The notes beneath the pieces were generated by a model that ran no database searches, was not told where the DNA came from, and was given only the letters and a program-made list of their open reading frames with translations. From Dyadobacter alkalitolerans DSM 23607 (GTDB taxonomy: Bacteria; Bacteroidota; Bacteroidia; Cytophagales; Spirosomataceae), in contig NZ_AUAS01000014.1 in the NCBI RefSeq assembly GCF_000428845.1, positions 1 to 64,000 of the forward strand: DNA of 64,000 bases, read 5' to 3'. A program made the translations under genes and the position numbers. Shown one piece after another: positions 18,218 to 26,660 of this stretch (positions are counted from its first letter, which is position 1; each line of letters begins with the position of its first letter).

Positions 18218-18799
18218 TTACCAAGTCCAGATTTTTTCAGGCGTTATGCAGGCATTCATCGGCATGTCGTAAGGATCGATGTCATCGATTTTAGAAACCG
18301 GCTCAAAAAAGGAAAGGCCTGTTTTAACAACGTCAGGACGACATTTAGCCAAAAAACGATCATAATAACCACCACCATAACCTACCCGGTAACCCCGTTC
18401 GTCGAAAGCCAGCAGCGGAATATAAACCCTGTCAATTTCCTCAACATTGACGCGCATGGAAGTCGCAGAATCGGGCTCCGGAATGCCCCATGGATTGTTG
18501 ATCAGCTTTGTTTTTTTATCCAAAACATAATGTTCCATTTCTTTGGTGCCTGGAATGACGTAAGGCGCAACGATCCGGATTTGAGGAAATGAAGCTTGTA
18601 ATTGATTGACTATCTGCCAGGTATCAATTTCTTTTTTATTGATTTGAGGCAAAAAAATATGAATCGTTTCTGGTCCGTATAATGTAAGTGCTGCAAACAG
18701 ATTTTGGCAGATCAGATTATTTTTGACCAAAATCTCATCTTCCGTCAGCGACATTCTTTTAGAAAGGAAATCTTTACGCAGCGCGGCTTTGTCCATCAT
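18218..18799 (-). CDS. 5-formyltetrahydrofolate cyclo-ligase
   Basis: The 193-residue protein converts 5-formyl-THF to 5,10-methenyl-THF with ATP. The family motif GYRVGYGGGYYDRFLA is near residue 140, with LLAFDERGYRVG before it and LSFFEPV after. The N-terminal MDKAALRKDFLSKRM helix is typical. I set the start at the first ATG of a tandem ATG-ATG; a GTG six codons upstream is possible. Stand-alone gene, divergent from icd. Confidence 0.9.
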   Translation of the reverse strand: MMDKAALRKDFLSKRMSLTEDEILVKNNLICQNLFAALTLYGPETIHIFLPQINKKEIDTWQIVNQLQASFPQIRIVAPYVIPGTKEMEHYVLDKKTKLINNPWGIPEPDSATSMRVNVEEIDRVYIPLLAFDERGYRVGYGGGYYDRFLAKCRPDVVKTGLSFFEPVSKIDDIDPYDMPMNACITPEKIWTW

Positions 18800-18955
18800 T
18801 GGTCGGTTTTTTTGCACCTGGCAATATCGAAATTTCGCGGAATGCTTTCAAACTTAACAGCCTAACAATGTTCTCCTTTTTTCGCCTTTTTACGCTATTG
18901 TTTGTACTTTCACGCTCGCATTTTAAATTCTTTAACCATAGTTTATAAACAAGAC

Positions 18956-20167
18956 ATGAGCAAAATTAAAGTTGCAAATCCCGTAGTGGAGCTTGACGGA
19001 GACGAAATGACCAGAATTATCTGGAAATTTATTAAGGAAAAACTTATTCTACCATATCTGGATCTGGATATCAAATATTACGATTTGGGCGTGGAATACC
19101 GCGACGAAACCAATGACCAGGTGACCATAGATGCAGCCAATGCGATTAAAGAATATGGTGTTGGTATCAAATGCGCAACGATTACACCTGACGAAGACCG
19201 CGTTAAGGAGTTCAATTTGAAGCAAATGTGGAAGTCGCCGAACGGAACAATCCGTAACATCCTGGATGGAACCGTTTTCCGCGAGCCGATCGTAATGAGC
19301 AATGTGCCTCGTTTGGTAACAAACTGGTCTGCACCGATTATCGTAGGTCGTCACGCGTTTGGAGATCAATATAAAGCAACGGATTTTGTTGTTCCTGGAA
19401 AAGGAAAGCTCACCATTAAGTTTGAAGGCGAAGATGGCAATGTGATCGAGCATGAGGTGTATCAGTTCAAAGGCCCGGGCGTTGCGATGGGAATGTACAA
19501 CATCGACGAGTCGATCCGTGGATTTGCTTATGCTTGTTTCAATGTTGCATTAGACAAGGGATGGCCGCTTTACCTTTCCACAAAAAATACAATCCTTAAA
19601 AAATACGACGGACGCTTCAAGGATATTTTCCAGGAAGTTTACGAAAGCGATTATGCAGGAAAAGTACATTACGAGCACCGTCTAATCGACGACATGGTGG
19701 CTTCTGCATTGAAATGGGAAGGTAACTTTGTTTGGGCTTGTAAGAACTACGATGGTGACGTTCAGTCAGATACAGTTGCGCAAGGTTTTGGTTCACTTGG
19801 TTTGATGACTTCTGTGTTGGTAACACCGGATGGCAAAACAATGGAAGCAGAAGCAGCGCACGGAACGGTAACACGTCACTATCGCGAGCACCAGAAAGGA
19901 AAACCAACTTCGACAAATCCAATTGCATCCATTTTTGCCTGGACGCGTGGTTTGGCATTCCGTGGAAAGCTTGACGACAACCAGCCATTGATCGATTTCA
20001 GCCTTGCCCTTGAAAAAGTGTGTATCGAAACGGTTGAAAGCGGTAAAATGACGAAAGATCTTGCTGTGAACATTCACGGAAATGACGTGAAACACGGCGA
20101 GCATTATCTTTATACAGAAGAATTCCTTGATGCAATCGATGAAAATCTGAAAGCAGCATTGGCATAA
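18956..20167 (+). CDS. icd: NADP-dependent isocitrate dehydrogenase (eukaryotic type)
   Basis: The 403-residue enzyme of the TCA cycle oxidises isocitrate to 2-oxoglutarate. It opens with VANPVVELDGDEMTRIIW and contains CATITPDEDRVKEF, KSPNGTIRNILDGTVFREPI and EAAHGTVTRHYREHQKG, which are signatures of the IDH1/IDH2-like subfamily rather than of E. coli Icd. The start is the ATG of MSKIKV; the open frame runs 18 codons upstream but lacks conservation. It ends at a strong terminator. It is divergent from the cyclo-ligase gene. Confidence 0.94.
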   Translation: MSKIKVANPVVELDGDEMTRIIWKFIKEKLILPYLDLDIKYYDLGVEYRDETNDQVTIDAANAIKEYGVGIKCATITPDEDRVKEFNLKQMWKSPNGTIRNILDGTVFREPIVMSNVPRLVTNWSAPIIVGRHAFGDQYKATDFVVPGKGKLTIKFEGEDGNVIEHEVYQFKGPGVAMGMYNIDESIRGFAYACFNVALDKGWPLYLSTKNTILKKYDGRFKDIFQEVYESDYAGKVHYEHRLIDDMVASALKWEGNFVWACKNYDGDVQSDTVAQGFGSLGLMTSVLVTPDGKTMEAEAAHGTVTRHYREHQKGKPTSTNPIASIFAWTRGLAFRGKLDDNQPLIDFSLALEKVCIETVESGKMTKDLAVNIHGNDVKHGEHYLYTEEFLDAIDENLKAALA

Positions 20168-20186
20168 TTCATTTATAGTTGTTTAC

Positions 20187-20224
20187 AAAAAGCCACTGAT
20201 TCCTCGTGAATCGGTGGCTTTTTG
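20187..20224 (+). terminator. Intrinsic terminator after icd
   Basis: The arms AAAAAGCCACTGATTC and GAATCGGTGGCTTTTT pair around a short loop, followed by T residues, about 20 bases after the icd stop. Confidence 0.85.
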
Positions 20225-20281
20225 CTTGGGTATCATTTTGGTATATGTTGATTTGATATACATGTTACCCCCATAAATAAA

Positions 20282-21523
20282 TTGAAACGCAATTCTCTAC
20301 GCATATGGCTGCTAGTGCTCTGCCTGTCGCTCACAGGTGTGGAAATGTATGGCCGACCTATGCAAATTCCGGACGATCAGCCCGTCGCAAAGGCGGATTC
20401 TGTTGAAAATATTGTTCTGCAAAAGGATATTATTGATGTGCTGAAAGGCTTGCGGAAAAAGCATCGCCAGGATTCGGTTAAGGTGGATACGGTCTTAAAA
20501 ACGGGAAAAGTCTTGTTCTCGATCGTCCCTGCATTCGGCTACACATTAACCTCGGGCCTGATCGGTTCCATGAATGTCAATTCGGCATTTTATTCCAGTA
20601 ATCCGCACAAAACGCGCTTATCAAGCATTACTGCCAATTTCATTTACACTCAATACAAGCAGATCACCATTCCGCTGCAAGCCAGCATCTGGACGCGGAA
20701 CAACGACCTGAACATTCTCACCGACTGGCGCTACTTTAAATATCCGCAGGACACTTACGGACTTGGTCCAAACAGTGAAATAAAGGACGCCTCGCAGATT
20801 GATTACAGGCACATAAGGCTGCATCAAACAGTTCTGAAAAAGGTCACGGAATCATTCTATGCCGGTCTCGGATTTTTCTATGACTACCGCTGGAATATCC
20901 TGATGGAAGACACCAATGCCGACGTTACCAAATACGGCTTGACGCCAAAATCGGTCTCAGCAGGCCCGGTTGCCACATTGGTCTACGATAACCGCACCAA
21001 TTCCATCAACCCGGAAAAGGGCTTTTACACCAGCATTCAATATCGATCCAGCCTGGAAAAACTAAATAGCACCAGCAACTGGAATTCAGTGGTTGTAGAT
21101 ATCCGAAAATATTTCAACCTCCCGCAAGGCAGCAGAAACACACTAGCTTTCTGGAACTATAACTGGCTAATAGTAAGCGGGAAAGCTCCGTACCTCGATC
21201 TCCCCAGCACCGGCTGGGACCCGGCCACAGCCATGGGGCGTGGCTACATCCAGGGCCGTTTCCGAAGTCCCAAACTACTCTATTTCGAAACAGAATACCG
21301 CATGTCCCTCACCCGCAACGGCCTGCTGGGAGCCGTAGTCTTCGGCAACGCCGAAAGCGTCTCCAACTGGCCCGCCAACAACTTCACCAAAATAGCACCC
21401 GGCGGGGGCGTAGGGCTTAGAATCAAAGTCAACAAAAAATCAAGGGCTAATGTGGCGATTGACTATGGATTCGGGATGAAGGGGTCGCGGGGGTTGTTTG
21501 TGAATTTGGGGGAAGTGTTTTAA
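20282..21523 (+). CDS. BamA/TamA-like outer-membrane beta-barrel protein (D15 family)
   Basis: The 413-residue protein starts at TTG with a signal peptide (MKRNSLRIWLLVLCLSLTG). After a short polar linker it is a beta barrel with alternating aromatic strands. It has the surface-antigen (D15) pattern: LVYDNRTNSINPEKGFYTSIQYRSS, FRSPKLLYFETEYRM and a C-terminal GGGVGLRIKV with final aromatic F. POTRA domains are absent, so it resembles the stand-alone D15 barrels of Bacteroidota rather than BamA. It should sit in the outer membrane. Substrate unknown. Confidence 0.78.
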   Translation: MKRNSLRIWLLVLCLSLTGVEMYGRPMQIPDDQPVAKADSVENIVLQKDIIDVLKGLRKKHRQDSVKVDTVLKTGKVLFSIVPAFGYTLTSGLIGSMNVNSAFYSSNPHKTRLSSITANFIYTQYKQITIPLQASIWTRNNDLNILTDWRYFKYPQDTYGLGPNSEIKDASQIDYRHIRLHQTVLKKVTESFYAGLGFFYDYRWNILMEDTNADVTKYGLTPKSVSAGPVATLVYDNRTNSINPEKGFYTSIQYRSSLEKLNSTSNWNSVVVDIRKYFNLPQGSRNTLAFWNYNWLIVSGKAPYLDLPSTGWDPATAMGRGYIQGRFRSPKLLYFETEYRMSLTRNGLLGAVVFGNAESVSNWPANNFTKIAPGGGVGLRIKVNKKSRANVAIDYGFGMKGSRGLFVNLGEVF

Positions 21524-21575
21524 GGAAACCACAAATCTTTCTTCGCATTACACAAAACAACTTCTAAAAAACACG

Positions 21576-21583
21576 TACCTTTG
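21576..21583 (+). promoter_or_regulatory. Candidate -7 promoter element for the aminotransferase
   Basis: TACCTTTG, followed by CGGG, matches the Bacteroidota TAnnTTTG element. It places the transcript start near 21590, about 50 bases before the chosen ATG at 21640. No clear TTG lies 17-23 bases upstream. Confidence 0.45.
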
Positions 21584-21639
21584 CGGGCAATTTGTTCATA
21601 CAGATCGCAGTACCTTCTTTAACTAAATTATTTGTTGCA

Positions 21640-22869
21640 ATGTCCGCAGTAGCAGAGCAAACCCAGGTTGCACCCCGGTTATTGGCCGACCGGATCAACG
21701 CACTCGAAGAATCTTCGACGCTTGCGATGACGAAAATGGCACGTGAATTGGCCGCAAAAGGTCACAAAGTAATCAGTCTGAGCGTTGGAGAGCCCGATTT
21801 TAAGACGCCCGCGCACATTTGCGAGGCTGCTAAGAAGGCCATTGATGATGGTTTTCATGGTTATTCTCCCGTTGCAGGTTATCCTGATCTGCGAAAGGCC
21901 ATTGCTGATAAGTTAAAGCGCGACAATAATATAGATTGGAAACCTGAAAATATCGTGGTTTCAACAGGTGCCAAGCATTCTTTGGCTAATGTGATCCAGG
22001 TTTTGATCAACCCAGGCGATGAGGTTGTGATTTTTGCACCTTACTGGGTGAGCTATTCGGAAATGGTGAAATTAGCGGAGGGCAAATCGGTGATTATCGA
22101 TGGGGCTTTTGACAATGATTTCAAAGTAACGGCGGCACAATTGGAAGCTGCGATTACGCCACGCACAAGAATTGTAATGTATGCTTCGCCAAACAATCCA
22201 ACCGGCGCGGTTTACTCAGAACAAGAATTGAGAGAGATTGCAGCTGTGATTGAAAAACACGAAGACGTTTACGTTCTGGCTGACGAAATCTACGAATATA
22301 TCAACTTCACGGACGAAGGACATTTCAGCATGGGATCAATTCCTGCTTTGAAAGAACGCGTGATTACGGTGAATGGTGTGGCAAAAGGTTACGCCATGAC
22401 CGGATGGAGAATCGGGTTTACGGCTGCTGCGAAATGGATCGCGGATGGTGTTGAAAAATTGCAAGGCCAGGTAACTTCGGGAACCAACTCTATCGCTCAA
22501 AAAGCGGCAACGGCTGCTTTCAATGGCCCGATGGAGCCTTCAATTGAAATGACAAAAGCTTATGCACGTCGTCGCGACTTAGTTGTTGGTTTGCTGAGAG
22601 AAATTCCAGGATTTAAGGTAAATATGCCGCAGGGAGCGTTTTACGCATTCCCGGATGTAAGTTACTATTTCGGAAAATCGGACGGAACGACAACGATCAG
22701 CAACTCGGACGATTTTTCTAACTGGCTGCTTAACAACTCTTACGTGTCCACTGTGGCAGGTTCGGGATTTGGCGCACCGGATTGCATTCGTATCTCCACT
22801 GCGGCTGCTGACGAAGCGCTTGAGGAAGCGGTTCAACGCATTAAAGATGCTGTAGCGACTTTAAAATAA
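21640..22869 (+). CDS. Class I pyridoxal-phosphate aminotransferase (aspartate type)
   Basis: The 409-residue fold-type I enzyme has the substrate motif SVGEPDFKTP near residue 50, YASPNNPTGA, LADEIYEY and the PLP-binding Lys249 in NGVAKGYAMTGWR. This matches the aspartate/prephenate aminotransferase branch (Ib). The start at 21640 is preferred because the promoter element at 21576 would leave the longer frame untranscribed. Likely role: transamination between glutamate and oxaloacetate or a related keto acid in the cytosol. It ends at a hairpin. Confidence 0.88.
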   Translation: MSAVAEQTQVAPRLLADRINALEESSTLAMTKMARELAAKGHKVISLSVGEPDFKTPAHICEAAKKAIDDGFHGYSPVAGYPDLRKAIADKLKRDNNIDWKPENIVVSTGAKHSLANVIQVLINPGDEVVIFAPYWVSYSEMVKLAEGKSVIIDGAFDNDFKVTAAQLEAAITPRTRIVMYASPNNPTGAVYSEQELREIAAVIEKHEDVYVLADEIYEYINFTDEGHFSMGSIPALKERVITVNGVAKGYAMTGWRIGFTAAAKWIADGVEKLQGQVTSGTNSIAQKAATAAFNGPMEPSIEMTKAYARRRDLVVGLLREIPGFKVNMPQGAFYAFPDVSYYFGKSDGTTTISNSDDFSNWLLNNSYVSTVAGSGFGAPDCIRISTAAADEALEEAVQRIKDAVATLK

Positions 22870-22885
22870 CATAAATTGAAATCAT

Positions 22886-22919
22886 AAAAGCCTCATGGGT
22901 GTTACCTGTGAGGTTTTTG
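22886..22919 (+). terminator. Intrinsic terminator after the aminotransferase
   Basis: CCTCA and TGAGG arms with an inner GGT/ACC extension form a hairpin preceded by A residues and followed by a T run, shortly after the aminotransferase stop. Confidence 0.7.
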
Positions 22920-22965
22920 TATTCCCAGACCAAGGGAATCGGCCGTTCATCGCAACATTTGAATA

Positions 22966-24033
22966 ATGAGTAAGTATTATTTTTTGAAGGTTAAAGAAAT
23001 AGAAAAGGAGACGGATGAGGCTTCGACACTGCATTTCTGGCATCCGCTGAATGAAGTGGTGGCTTACAGACCGGGGCAGTTTTTGACATTACTTTTGCCG
23101 GTTGATGATAAGAAAATCAGGCGTTCCTATTCCATGTCGAGTTCGCCTTATACGGATGTTTCCCTGGCGATCACGATCAAAAGGGTTCCGGGGGGGTATG
23201 CTTCTAATCTGCTTTTGGATACGATTAAAGTCGGCGATACATTGGAAGTGATGGAACCGATGGGCGCATTTTTTCCCAAGCAAAGTGATGACCAAACGCG
23301 GCAGGTTGTGTTTATAGGAGCCGGAAGCGGCGTGACACCATTGTTTTCTATTTTGAAATCTGTGTTGATGGTCGAGCCGGAAAGTGAAGTTTTCCTGATT
23401 TACGGCAGCCGGAATGAGGAAAGCATTATTTTTAAAAATAAGCTCGATGCATTACAGGCTAAATATGGCGAGCGCTTGAAAGTGGTGCATACTTTAAGTC
23501 AGCCGTCGGAAAGTTGGGAAGGGGAGAAGGGGCGTTTGAATAAAAGTCATTTGCTCAAAATCGTTGAAAAGCTGCCTGCATTGAATAAGGCCGAGGCCGA
23601 ATTCTTTCTTTGCGGGCCGGAAGATATGATGGAGGAAGCACATCGGGCATTGGCGATTTTGGCTGTTCCGGAAAACAAAATCAGGAAAGAAAGCTTCTTG
23701 ACCGCCACTGCCGCACAACCCGGCGAAGTGACTTTGGAGGAAGAAGACGATATCTTAAAAACGCGCGAAATCACATTATTCTATGAAGGCGCGGAATACA
23801 AATTGCCTGTAAAACCGCACGAAACAGTGCTCGAAGCAGCATTGAATATGGACATTGACCTGCCTTACTCGTGTCAGGCGGGCATGTGCACGGCTTGCTT
23901 GGGCAGATGTACTTCCGGAAAGGTGCATTTGGACGAAGAGGACGCACTTTCAGAGGCCGAATTGAATGAAGGATTTATACTCACTTGCGTAAGTCATCCC
24001 ATGAGTGACGACGTGATTATTGAGGTAGAGTAA
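22966..24033 (+). CDS. PaaE-like flavin reductase with 2Fe-2S domain
   Basis: The 355-residue protein has three domains. An FAD-binding barrel comes first (RRSYSMSSSPY), then an NAD(P) domain (GAGSGVTPLFSILKS and FLCGPEDMMEEA), then a C-terminal plant-type ferredoxin domain (CQAGMCTACLGRC with a fourth Cys in LTCVSHP). It shuttles electrons from NAD(P)H through FAD to the cluster, as PaaE does for phenylacetyl-CoA oxygenase. No paa oxygenase genes are nearby, so the partner is unknown. It faces the M56 peptidase gene convergently. Confidence 0.87.
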   Translation: MSKYYFLKVKEIEKETDEASTLHFWHPLNEVVAYRPGQFLTLLLPVDDKKIRRSYSMSSSPYTDVSLAITIKRVPGGYASNLLLDTIKVGDTLEVMEPMGAFFPKQSDDQTRQVVFIGAGSGVTPLFSILKSVLMVEPESEVFLIYGSRNEESIIFKNKLDALQAKYGERLKVVHTLSQPSESWEGEKGRLNKSHLLKIVEKLPALNKAEAEFFLCGPEDMMEEAHRALAILAVPENKIRKESFLTATAAQPGEVTLEEEDDILKTREITLFYEGAEYKLPVKPHETVLEAALNMDIDLPYSCQAGMCTACLGRCTSGKVHLDEEDALSEAELNEGFILTCVSHPMSDDVIIEVE

Positions 24034-24046
24034 AATTGAGATATTC

Positions 24047-24086
24047 CAAAAAAGCCGGTTATACATTGCTGTAACCGGCTTTTTTG
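24047..24086. terminator. Bidirectional intrinsic terminator
   Basis: The arms AAAAAAGCCGGTTA and TAACCGGCTTTTTT form a 14-base stem flanked by A and T runs. It separates the convergent reductase and M56 peptidase genes and can terminate both. Confidence 0.88.
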
Positions 24087-24098
24087 CATTCTGTCTAA

Positions 24099-26030
24099 TT
24101 ATTTTTCCGCTGGTGCTGCTGGTGCCGCAGGCGGAGCAGGAGCTTTTGGTGCTTTTGCCCTTGCAGGAGCGGGCGGTGGGGGTGGCGCTTGGCCGCTCCG
24201 GATAGAAGTAGCCTTTGCTGGTCGAGGAACACGTGCAACCCTGGCTCTTGGGATGGATCTGGCTTCGAAGCGCGCAAGTCCAAGTGATTCAACGCCCATT
24301 TTCTCACCGATCGATTCCATCTTTTCACGAAGGTCTTCCATTTCTTTTTCCAGATTTCGGATCGGCTCTTCTGCTTTTAATGTTTCTTTTCTCGTAGAAG
24401 CGATTTGGGCATTCAGCTCGGAAATCGTTTGCTCCTGTGCTTTGATCTGTTGTTCGAAATCAGCCAGTTGCTTTTCCAGTTCCTGTTCGTTAATCTTGGC
24501 ATCATTGGATCGGGATTTTTCGAGAAGCGAGGATCTTTTTTCCATCAGATCTTCGCGCAGCTCCATAGCGCCCTCTTTTTTCCAATCGAGCTTCTCCATA
24601 TTCCTTTCCACACGCTCCACCTCAAACCGGTATTTTTCCATTTCAAGATTAAGCTCCTCAATGCGCTGATTATATGGCTCCATTTCTGCCTGCAATGCTT
24701 GCAGCTTGCGGTGGATCTCGTTCATTTTCTTCTGCGTCGAGTCGTTCATGAAGGGAGCGTCAGCCATATCGGAGAAATCGATCTCAGGAATTTCAAACTC
24801 GGGAATTTCAATTGAAGGGATGTCAAAGTCTGGGATGCTTATTTCCGCAACATCATCTATGTGAATGTCAATCGGTTCGTTAGCAGCAATTTGGTATACA
24901 TTACCCTCCTTAACTTTATAAGTGTGCTGCCTGTGCTTTTTGGTGACCGGTTTTGTGATCTTTTTTGCCTCCTTTTGCTTGTCACTTTTTTGGGCAACAG
25001 CATAAACGGAAACACCGATTGCCAAACTCAATGCAAAAAACATGATCGGGAGGTTACTAAGTGTTCTGGCAGGCTTAGGGCTTATGCCCAAAACACGCTG
25101 AACCCGTTGTAGAAGCAATGGTTTTTTAGAAGCAAAGGCCATCGCAAAACCGGGCGTTTGCTGCCATTCGGCTACTTTCACCAATGCGTGCGCCAGTGAC
25201 ATTTTGTCCCCGCAAACGCTCAGTGCAATGTCGTCACAGCAATGTTCACGTTCCGCGCGGATGCGGTCCGACAGCCACCAGATGGCAGGATGGAAAAAGA
25301 AAACGACTTCCACAAAGGATTGCAGCATATTGATCAGATAATCATTGCGACGGATATGCGCTAGTTCGTGTGCCAAAATTGCCTCCACTTGCGAAGTAGA
25401 AAATCCGGAAAGCAAACCAATGGGAATCAACACGACCGGGCTAAGGGCTCCAATGACCATAGGCGTTACGACTTTGGCTGACTCCCGGAATTCTACCGAT
25501 TGGGTAATATTCATTTTCGCAATCATCACGCCAAATCTAGCGCGCCATTCTTTGTCCATAACAATGTTGGCTTTCGTGCGCAATCTTTCCGTAAAAATCC
25601 ATCCACCTGCAAAACGCAATAGCAGAAAAGCAGCGCCGATGAGCCAGCATACAACCAGTTCGTTCAAATGGGCCGATAGCCAAAACTGAATCTTAAACGA
25701 AAGTGGAAGTTGTGTATCCATCGCACGGTTCATGGTGGAACTGGCCAAATGGATCATTTCATTGGATTTAGCGCCCACGCCTGCGCCAACTATTGCCGCT
25801 GAGGTTGCTTTAAAATAATAATAAATGAATGTGAGTCCGGATACGAAAACCTGAGCGGCCAAAAATCCGACGCCAATAACGTATTTTAGGTTGGCAGATT
25901 TGCGGCGAAGCAGGTAAAAGCCAGCAACGGCGATAACAGCGATTAATGTGCCTTGCCAGAGGGAATGAATCAAAGTCCATCCGAAGGAAGTGACGGCTTG
26001 GTCAGAAAGAAGGTTTTGGATTATTTTCAT
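24099..26030 (-). CDS. M56 family (BlaR1/MecR1-like) membrane metallopeptidase
   Basis: The 643-residue protein has four or more N-terminal membrane segments and a cytosolic zinc-protease loop with HELAHIRRNDY and the later glutamate in REHCCDD. After another membrane segment (LPIMFFALSLAIGVSVYAVA) the periplasmic part is not a penicillin-binding sensor. It has an acidic IPDFDIPSIEIPEFEIPEID stretch, a coiled coil of about 150 residues and a Pro/Ala-rich tail. It starts two bases after the BlaI-type repressor gene. By analogy with BlaR1 it may cleave that repressor on an envelope signal, which remains unknown. Confidence 0.85.
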   Translation of the reverse strand: MKIIQNLLSDQAVTSFGWTLIHSLWQGTLIAVIAVAGFYLLRRKSANLKYVIGVGFLAAQVFVSGLTFIYYYFKATSAAIVGAGVGAKSNEMIHLASSTMNRAMDTQLPLSFKIQFWLSAHLNELVVCWLIGAAFLLLRFAGGWIFTERLRTKANIVMDKEWRARFGVMIAKMNITQSVEFRESAKVVTPMVIGALSPVVLIPIGLLSGFSTSQVEAILAHELAHIRRNDYLINMLQSFVEVVFFFHPAIWWLSDRIRAEREHCCDDIALSVCGDKMSLAHALVKVAEWQQTPGFAMAFASKKPLLLQRVQRVLGISPKPARTLSNLPIMFFALSLAIGVSVYAVAQKSDKQKEAKKITKPVTKKHRQHTYKVKEGNVYQIAANEPIDIHIDDVAEISIPDFDIPSIEIPEFEIPEIDFSDMADAPFMNDSTQKKMNEIHRKLQALQAEMEPYNQRIEELNLEMEKYRFEVERVERNMEKLDWKKEGAMELREDLMEKRSSLLEKSRSNDAKINEQELEKQLADFEQQIKAQEQTISELNAQIASTRKETLKAEEPIRNLEKEMEDLREKMESIGEKMGVESLGLARFEARSIPRARVARVPRPAKATSIRSGQAPPPPPAPARAKAPKAPAPPAAPAAPAEK

Positions 26031-26032
26031 GG

Positions 26033-26407
26033 CTAACGATTGTTTTCAAGATTGTTTAATAACGCACGTATTTCATCTAATTCTTCTTTGGAGGTTGAAT
26101 GGTTCCCCAGTGCCTGCATTACCATCTGCGCGGCTGATCCCTGAAATGCAGTTTCCACCAATTTGCCCAGCAAGTTTTGCTGCGTTTCCTCTTTCCCTAG
26201 CAACGCAACATAAATGTGTGAGCGACCCTGTTCGGTGCGATACAAAAGTCCTTTGTCATGCATAATCTGCATAAGCTTTAATGTGGTTGTGTAACCCACA
26301 TCTTTGGTTACAGATAAGGCATCATGAACGGCACGCACGGTGCTCGGGCCTGCTTGCCAGAGGTAATTTAAAATTTCTAATTCGGAATCGGTTGGCTTGA
26401 TGTACAT
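26033..26407 (-). CDS. BlaI/MecI family transcriptional repressor
   Basis: The 124-residue winged-helix protein starts with MYIKPTDSELEILNYLW, contains TVRAVHDALSVTKDVGYTTTLKLMQIMHDKGLL and has a C-terminal dimerisation part. This is the BlaI/MecI/CopY pattern. The start is the ATG before IKPTDSE; the open frame upstream would cross the operators. It is the first gene of an operon with the M56 peptidase and probably represses it through the palindromes at 26421-26492. Confidence 0.9.
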   Translation of the reverse strand: MYIKPTDSELEILNYLWQAGPSTVRAVHDALSVTKDVGYTTTLKLMQIMHDKGLLYRTEQGRSHIYVALLGKEETQQNLLGKLVETAFQGSAAQMVMQALGNHSTSKEELDEIRALLNNLENNR

Positions 26408-26420
26408 GGCAGAAATGTTA

Positions 26421-26492
26421 TACGATAATCTTCGTATCAAATGTCTACGAAAAAAATCGTACATGCAAGCCCTAACTACGATTTTTTTCGTA
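26421..26492 (-). promoter_or_regulatory. Three operator palindromes TACGA-N6-TCGTA
   Basis: Three 16-base dyads lie just upstream of the BlaI-type gene: 26421-26436 (TACGATAATCTTCGTA), 26446-26461 (TACGAAAAAAATCGTA) and 26477-26492 (TACGATTTTTTTCGTA). Their centres are 25 and 31 bases apart. BlaI/MecI repressors bind similar TACA/TGTA-type dyads, so these are likely autoregulatory operators for the repressor-peptidase operon. Confidence 0.75.
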
Positions 26493-26540
26493 ATAGTATG
26501 TTAAAATAAGTTAATTGATTGATTCGTAACGAGATAAAGC

Positions 26541-26574
26541 AAGAAAATCCAGCTGAGCGCAGCTGGATTTTCTT
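26541..26574. terminator. Intrinsic terminator (15-base perfect stem)
   Basis: The arms AAGAAAATCCAGCTG and CAGCTGGATTTTCTT are perfectly complementary around the loop AGCG. It lies downstream of dnaN on the minus strand and probably ends that transcript before the BlaI operon. Confidence 0.8.
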
Positions 26575-26585
26575 GAACGGGTAAA

Positions 26586-26654
26586 ACCCTAAATCCCTAA
26601 AGGGGCTTTTCGGTTTCGCTTGGACATCTGTAAGCCCCTTTAAGGGGTTGGGGT
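26586..26654. repeat. Intergenic inverted repeat (C/G-block element)
   Basis: The left arm 26586-26608 contains CCCTAAAGGGGCTT and the right arm 26632-26654 contains AAGCCCCTTTAAGGGG, separated by about 23 bases. The two arms resemble the single copy at 16976-17001. It lies seven bases beyond the dnaN stop. Confidence 0.55.
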
Positions 26655-26660
26655 AATTTG

